Assembly (NCBI RefSeq): GCF_001717505.1
Contig: NZ_CP017037.1
Span: forward strand, 287,001 to 351,000
Length of the DNA: 64,000 bases
Source of the DNA: Dialister pneumosintes
GTDB taxonomy: Bacteria; Bacillota; Negativicutes; Veillonellales; Dialisteraceae
Direction: 5' to 3'
The notes beneath the pieces were generated by a model. It searched no databases and was not told the origin of the DNA. It saw nothing but the letters and a program-made list of their open reading frames with translations. The position numbers were made by a program, and so were the translations under genes. Each line of letters opens with the position of its first letter. The stretch's first letter is position 1. This document shows, one piece after another, positions 59,711 to 64,000 of this stretch.

Positions 59711-60838
59711 ATGAAAAAAGTAGTTTTAGCAACAAGTATTGCATTAGCTTTGGTTTTTCCGGCTATGGCAGCAGAACCGATGACATTAACGGATCGAGTG
59801 GATCGCTTAGATGAAGTAGTATATGGTAATGTACAAAGCGGCTCTTTTATACAGAGAATAAGAAACTTAGACAAATCTGTTTGTGGAACTACGTCTGAAA
59901 AGGATACTACAGAAGGGCTAGATTCTCGTGTAGAATATTTATATGCAGAAGTTATTAGAAGTGAAAATGATGAGAATCCTTCTGTAGATACTCGTGTGAA
60001 TGCACTTGAATATTATTTAACAGATCAAATTAAGCAGGCGGCTTTAACAGAACGATTAGATGATTTAGATGTAATGGTGTTAGGTAAAAAACAAAATAAC
60101 GGCGGATTAATTCAGAGAATCAATGCACTTGAAAAAGCTGTTTATGGAGATAATCATTATGAATTAACAACAGTGACATTACCTGAAAAGACCGTATTTA
60201 AAATCTCTCTTAATGAAGATATTAGCAGTAAGATAAATCGTGTAGGAGATCCTGTACATTTTACTGTAGAGGAAGATGTATTAGTAGATAATGTATTAGT
60301 TCTTCCTCGTGGAGCACAAGGATCCGGTGTAGTTACTAAAGTAACAAGACCGAAATTCTTTGGGCGCAGTGGATTTGTGGATATTTCTTTTGATCAAGTA
60401 TTTTCAATTGATGAAGAAGCGATTCCAACTGTTTTAGGACCGGAAGCAAAAGAAAAATTAAAAATGCAGGCTGCTGCCATAGGCGCTTCAGCTATAGGTG
60501 CATTAGCATTGGGACCGATTGGTCTTGTTGGCGGTTTATTTGTTAAAGGTAAAGATGTAGAAATGCCGGCAGGAACTGAATTGTATATCCAAACTCGGGA
60601 AGATGTAGTTACTAAGGGGATGGAAATGAAACCCGGTGCGCCTCTTGATGTTGATATTACGATTGCTCCTGTGGTATCTAAAACAATAGATGATACTGAA
60701 AAAGATATAAAAGAGGATAATTCTTCTGTTGATGAACCAAAAAATAATATAGTTAAAGATGTAAAAAATGATTCCATGGAGGAAACCTCAACATCAGATG
60801 ATGATACAGCATCTGTGGTTATTGTGAGAAATGAATAA
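59711..60838 (+). CDS. Exported protein with N-terminal RLD..VYG repeats, 375 residues
   Basis: After a signal peptide (about 1-21, ending AMAAEP) come four repeats of a motif like RVDRLDEVVYGN and RINALEKAVYGDN over residues 27-150. A beta-rich domain of about 155-225 (VFKISLNEDISSKINRVGDP) resembles periplasmic barrel-like modules but has no assigned function. A glycine-rich hydrophobic stretch (AAIGASAIGALALGPIGLVG) and an acidic C-terminus follow. It overlaps the LptD-like gene by 8 bp. Confidence 0.75.
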   Translation: MKKVVLATSIALALVFPAMAAEPMTLTDRVDRLDEVVYGNVQSGSFIQRIRNLDKSVCGTTSEKDTTEGLDSRVEYLYAEVIRSENDENPSVDTRVNALEYYLTDQIKQAALTERLDDLDVMVLGKKQNNGGLIQRINALEKAVYGDNHYELTTVTLPEKTVFKISLNEDISSKINRVGDPVHFTVEEDVLVDNVLVLPRGAQGSGVVTKVTRPKFFGRSGFVDISFDQVFSIDEEAIPTVLGPEAKEKLKMQAAAIGASAIGALALGPIGLVGGLFVKGKDVEMPAGTELYIQTREDVVTKGMEMKPGAPLDVDITIAPVVSKTIDDTEKDIKEDNSSVDEPKNNIVKDVKNDSMEETSTSDDDTASVVIVRNE

Positions 60839-62477
60839 AACAAAGAGAATTTTTTCTATCTTTGCTGCAGTTTCTTTGTGTACCGGAATGACTACATTGG
60901 TAGCTGCATATACAGAAAATCGTGCATTGGAAGAGCCTGTAAGTTTACCCGGAATATATACAGAAAAGAAGAGTAAATCTTATTTTTTATCGGAAACAAT
61001 AGACTTACAATACGATAATCCTTTTTTGAAGAAAGATACTATTGATTGGAAAGACTTTCGTGTATCTTCTATTAAAGGGGTATTGGTTTATTCTCCTACT
61101 GAATATGATGAGTATGTAAAACAAATAGAAAAGAAACCAACACCTCATATTACTAAAGAGAGTCCTTTGTATGTTATGGCAGATCATATGAAGTATTCTA
61201 ATGTAAGTGGTGACATAAGTGCTTCGGGTGATGTAGATGTAAAGCATGTGACTGATAGTTTTGCTACAGATTATGTATATGGGAATACTATTTCAAAAAA
61301 GATAATTATTCCGGGAGAAGTGGTATATACTACTCCGACTAATCATGTAAAAGCAGATAGTGCTACTTATGATGGTGTAACTACCATTGGTCATTTTGAA
61401 AAGATGCGTGGCTGGGAACAGGGACTCTATTATTTTGCGGGAGATTCAGGAGATTATAACCGTAATGAAAATAAGATGGTGATTAATCATGCCTATCTTA
61501 CGACAAAACATGCATTAGCAAAGGTTCCTGATTATCGTATAGAAGCAGAGCGCATTGAAATATATCCCAATGATCATTATACCGCTTATGATATCGGACT
61601 ATATTTGAAGAATACTCGTGTTATCTCACTTTCAAAATATACAGGTTCTTTGGTTCAAAGTGACTCCATCGGTCTTTGGACTTTAATTCCAACTCCTGTA
61701 TATGATAGTGATAATGGGGTAGGATTTAAAAATAGTATTAATATTCCAATAGGAAGTATAAAGTCAGGATTGTCTTTTAATAGTAAATTTGCTTATTATA
61801 GTAAGTCCGGGTTTAAGCCTGATATCGGGTTTAGATGGGAAACTCACCCGGGAACGTTTCGGTTACACTATGTAAAAGAAGAAAGTGTAGTTAATGATAG
61901 GCATGTCTGGATAAAAAAATCTCCTTCTTTTTCTTTTGATTCAAGGAAATTTTATATTCCCAAGACAAAACTTTATGTAGGTGCTGGTGGCGAAGTAGGA
62001 CGTTGGGAAGAGGGGCATATAACAGGTGCTCATAAAATGTGGGAAGTATACTTAGCACATGATCCTATAGAATTAGGACCTCATCTCCATTTAAATTGGC
62101 GTATTGGTTATATTAAAGATTATTATGCATATAATCATGCAATTCGTAGTAACGCTTATTATTCCATTGATCTTACCGGCGGTATCAAGTGGTTTACGGG
62201 TTGGATTGGGTATACAAATAATAGATTACAAGGGGAAACACCTTATACTTTTGATACCTATGATATAAAGAAACCTTTAACATTTGGTGCTAAAGTACAG
62301 ATTACGCCAAGAGATGCTTTTAGTGTTGCTTATACTTACGGAACAAGTAATCATAAATTAGAGCATCTTGATTATACTTATTATAGAGATTTACATTCAT
62401 TCTATGGTTGGATTCAATATCGTCAGAAAGAGAGAGCCGTAAGATTATATATTCAGCCCAAAGACTTTACTTTTTAA
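60831..62477 (+). CDS. lptD: LptD-like outer-membrane LPS assembly barrel
   Basis: It would insert LPS into the outer leaflet of the outer membrane. After a signal peptide (to about residue 26) an OstA-type periplasmic domain (about 95-245: YVMADHMKYSNVSGDISASG, EAERIEIYPNDHYTAYDIG) and a beta-barrel part rich in alternating aromatic residues follow. At 548 residues it is shorter than proteobacterial LptD. No lptE is seen. It starts inside the end of the preceding exported-protein gene. Confidence 0.75.
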   Translation: MNKTKRIFSIFAAVSLCTGMTTLVAAYTENRALEEPVSLPGIYTEKKSKSYFLSETIDLQYDNPFLKKDTIDWKDFRVSSIKGVLVYSPTEYDEYVKQIEKKPTPHITKESPLYVMADHMKYSNVSGDISASGDVDVKHVTDSFATDYVYGNTISKKIIIPGEVVYTTPTNHVKADSATYDGVTTIGHFEKMRGWEQGLYYFAGDSGDYNRNENKMVINHAYLTTKHALAKVPDYRIEAERIEIYPNDHYTAYDIGLYLKNTRVISLSKYTGSLVQSDSIGLWTLIPTPVYDSDNGVGFKNSINIPIGSIKSGLSFNSKFAYYSKSGFKPDIGFRWETHPGTFRLHYVKEESVVNDRHVWIKKSPSFSFDSRKFYIPKTKLYVGAGGEVGRWEEGHITGAHKMWEVYLAHDPIELGPHLHLNWRIGYIKDYYAYNHAIRSNAYYSIDLTGGIKWFTGWIGYTNNRLQGETPYTFDTYDIKKPLTFGAKVQITPRDAFSVAYTYGTSNHKLEHLDYTYYRDLHSFYGWIQYRQKERAVRLYIQPKDFTF

Positions 62478-62519
62478 AAGATAAAGTAGAATTACGGTTT
62501 ATATGTTAATGAAGTTTAG

Positions 62520-62779
62520 CATTCCGAATTTACGGTCAAATACCTTTATGAAAAGTATGGGATGTATAACTACAGACTTTTAACAGATAGGGAAACAATT
62601 AAAGAAATCACTCATATAAGAAATACCGGAAAAGGACCTGCAGGGGAGCTGGTTCTTTTTCCACGTTTATCAATCTTTTAGAAGAATATATTTTAATGAA
62701 TACTTCTGAAGAGGGGGATTCACTAATCAGAAGTAAAGAGATTATGAAATCTTGTTTAAAGGGGTATGTAAGTGATTAA
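62520..62779 (+). pseudogene. Decayed coding stretch between the LptD-like and PilP-like genes
   Basis: Two open segments in different frames occupy this otherwise gene-free 307-bp gap. Frame A (62520-62681) reads SEFTVKYLYEKYGMYNYRLL and ends near GPAGELVLFPRLSIF. Frame B (to 62779) reads GSFSTFINLLEEYI and SKEIMKSCLKGYVSD with a stop just before the next gene. A frame change near 62650 would join them. This looks like the relic of one gene, perhaps a pilus or secretion component given the next two genes, but no family is recognised. Confidence 0.3.
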
Positions 62780-62784
62780 TCAAT

Positions 62785-63285
62785 ATGAATAAATTAGAGA
62801 AATGGATGACTATGGGGATAGGTATCTTATGTTTGATAGGATGGGGAGTTTATCAAACAGTATCGGAGGATGTAGTAAATTCAGAGTCATCAACGGACTT
62901 AAGTATTGAAGAATTAGCAAATAAATCGGATAGAAATAAAAAAATATCGAGCGCTATAAAAAGATACGATGCTGCTCTTTATTTGCGCGCATCACCGATA
63001 GTAGATCCTTTTCATGCAGAGGATTGTATGAATAATTCTATTCAAAATTTAGGTAAAGAAATACCGCTATCTTCTTCAGAAATAGAAATGGAAACAGTGC
63101 AGATATATCCACAATTAATAGGGGTTATTTCGGTTGGTAGCGAAGCAAAAGCAATTTTTCGTACTGGCAAAGAAATTCAGACAGGTAAAGAAGGGGAACA
63201 TATAGGGGAATGGGTTATCATAAAAATTCAAAGCAAATCTGTACGATTGCAAATAGGGGAAAAAGAAATAGAATGCAGTTTATAA
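62785..63285 (+). CDS. PilP/GspC-like inner-membrane protein
   Basis: A single N-terminal membrane helix (about residues 10-27) precedes a disordered linker and a small beta domain (about 105-166) with the pattern PQLIGVISVGSEAKAIFRTG, then GEWVIIKIQSKSVRLQI. This is the pilotin/linker layout of type IV pilus PilP and type II secretion GspC. The secretin gene follows immediately (overlap 13 bp), as in pil operons. There is no good ribosome-binding site at the start, in keeping with disturbed upstream sequence. Confidence 0.55.
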   Translation: MNKLEKWMTMGIGILCLIGWGVYQTVSEDVVNSESSTDLSIEELANKSDRNKKISSAIKRYDAALYLRASPIVDPFHAEDCMNNSIQNLGKEIPLSSSEIEMETVQIYPQLIGVISVGSEAKAIFRTGKEIQTGKEGEHIGEWVIIKIQSKSVRLQIGEKEIECSL

Positions 63286-64000
63286 TAAAGTATAAAATTT
63301 GTATTTTATTATTATTGATTAATTTTTTTAGTATTACGTTTTGTTCTGCACATACCGTATCTAAGATTTCTTGCGATACGGATAGGAATGTTCATTTGCA
63401 TGTATCAAAAGCTTCCGTGAAGACAGTTTTACAGACACTTGCACAAATGGTTGGACAAGATGTAATTATATCCGAACAAATTTCAGGAACAATAACTGCA
63501 GATTTTGACAATATAACACCTGAAAGTGCTATATATAACATCGTAACCTCTCAGGGATTAGTTGCACGAAAACAGGGGAATTCGTTGCTTATATTAGGTA
63601 AAGATGTACTGGATAAGCAGGATAGAGAAGTTAGATTTTATCCTTTATCTTATATGAATGCAGAAGAGATAGCGGAAAATCTTAAATCTATTATGGGGGA
63701 TGGCTGTATTTCTGCACATATGGGGACTAATACAGTTATTGTAAAAGGGACTCCTTCTGAACTTATATGTATAGAACAATTGATTCCGGTACTGGATGGA
63801 TAAACCGGAAAAACAAACAAAAGTAGAAGCGGAAGTTTTAGCAATTAATAAATCAGATGCAAAAGAATTAGGGATTACTTGGGATTTTAAGAGTCTAACA
63901 GGGAGTATTTCTTCTAATGATAGTAAAGGCAAAGAAAAGTCAGTTCCTGAAGGTTACGGAGGCATTTCTTACGGGCATTCCGTTAACGGAAATCCTTATA
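63273..64000 (+). pseudogene. Secretin (PilQ/GspD-like), frameshifted by a 4-bp duplication; 3' end cut by window
   Basis: From ATG 63273 the frame encodes a signal peptide and secretin N-domains (VHLHVSKASVKTVLQTLAQM, VRFYPLSYMNAEEIAENLKS, VIVKGTPSELICIEQLIPVL) and stops at TAA 63801-63803. The tandem GGATGGAT at 63794-63801 causes the break. With one GGAT removed, the frame continues as VLDKPEKQTKVEAEVLAINK and stays open to the window end (DAKELGITWDFKS). The secretin is a pseudogene, a phase-variable gene or a sequencing error. Confidence 0.8.

Noticed and set aside
1-64000. CRISPR arrays, rRNA genes, insertion sequences and replication origin
   Set aside because: I saw no regularly spaced direct repeats, rRNA signatures, transposase genes with terminal inverted repeats, or DnaA-box clusters.

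Overview
This window looks like chromosome of an AT-rich diderm Firmicute (class Negativicutes). A Dialister- or Veillonella-like genome is most likely, but the genus is my inference. It combines a Kdo/lipid A and Lpt lipopolysaccharide set, an LptD-like barrel and a YadA-type adhesin (all outer-membrane traits) with Firmicute-type PolC, an IspH-S1 fusion, ScpA/ScpB and AGCS and NhaC transporters.

Layout. 1-9954: LPS block, lpxK (cut by the window edge), kdsB, kdsA, kdsD, kdsC, an LpxL-type acyltransferase, lptC, lptA, lptB, one LptF/G permease, a DUF3084 protein and a YqgF-like protein. 10013-20516: tRNA-Pro and tRNA-Arg, an L,D-transpeptidase, rpoD, bioY behind an inverted repeat, two NhaC antiporters in tandem, a GNAT gene whose 5' end is shifted out of frame, a D-Ala-D-Ala carboxypeptidase, an alanine symporter and an orphan gene. 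20628-27434: a small degenerate prophage-like element in the 3' end of rpsD, bounded by an 18-bp imperfect direct repeat. It carries an integrase, an Abi_2 (AbiF-type) HEPN protein preceded by a probable small structured RNA with its own promoter and terminator, two small membrane proteins, an XRE/ImmA regulatory pair, a 5'-truncated phage protein, a GH25 lysozyme and two almost fully overlapping spanin-like reading frames. 27418-40181: housekeeping genes rpsD, scpA, scpB, rluB, an HI0933 flavoprotein, cmk, plsC, ispH-rpsA, der, plsY, gpsA, rsmD, coaD, a coiled-coil protein and comEA. 40213-55295: a third NhaC-type antiporter divergent from a LysR regulator, comEC, holA, polC, a WG-repeat protein, a zeta-toxin-like kinase, an unknown membrane-anchored protein and sdaAB/sdaAA. 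55574-64000: a trimeric autotransporter, a flavodoxin-fold gene with an internal stop, tRNA-Gly and tRNA-Pro, two exported proteins in front of an LptD-like barrel, a decayed stretch, a PilP/GspC-like protein and a secretin broken by a 4-bp duplication.

How it fits together. The kds genes make CMP-Kdo, LpxK and the acyltransferase complete Kdo-lipid A, and LptA/B/C plus the permease with the distal LptD-like protein carry LPS to the surface. The strongest candidates for a noteworthy system are the Abi_2 protein with its upstream RNA and the dual-frame spanin locus in the rpsD element. A chain of mutually exclusive hairpins between ispH-rpsA and der, an exonuclease-less PolC and a slippage-type frameshift in the secretin also deserve attention.
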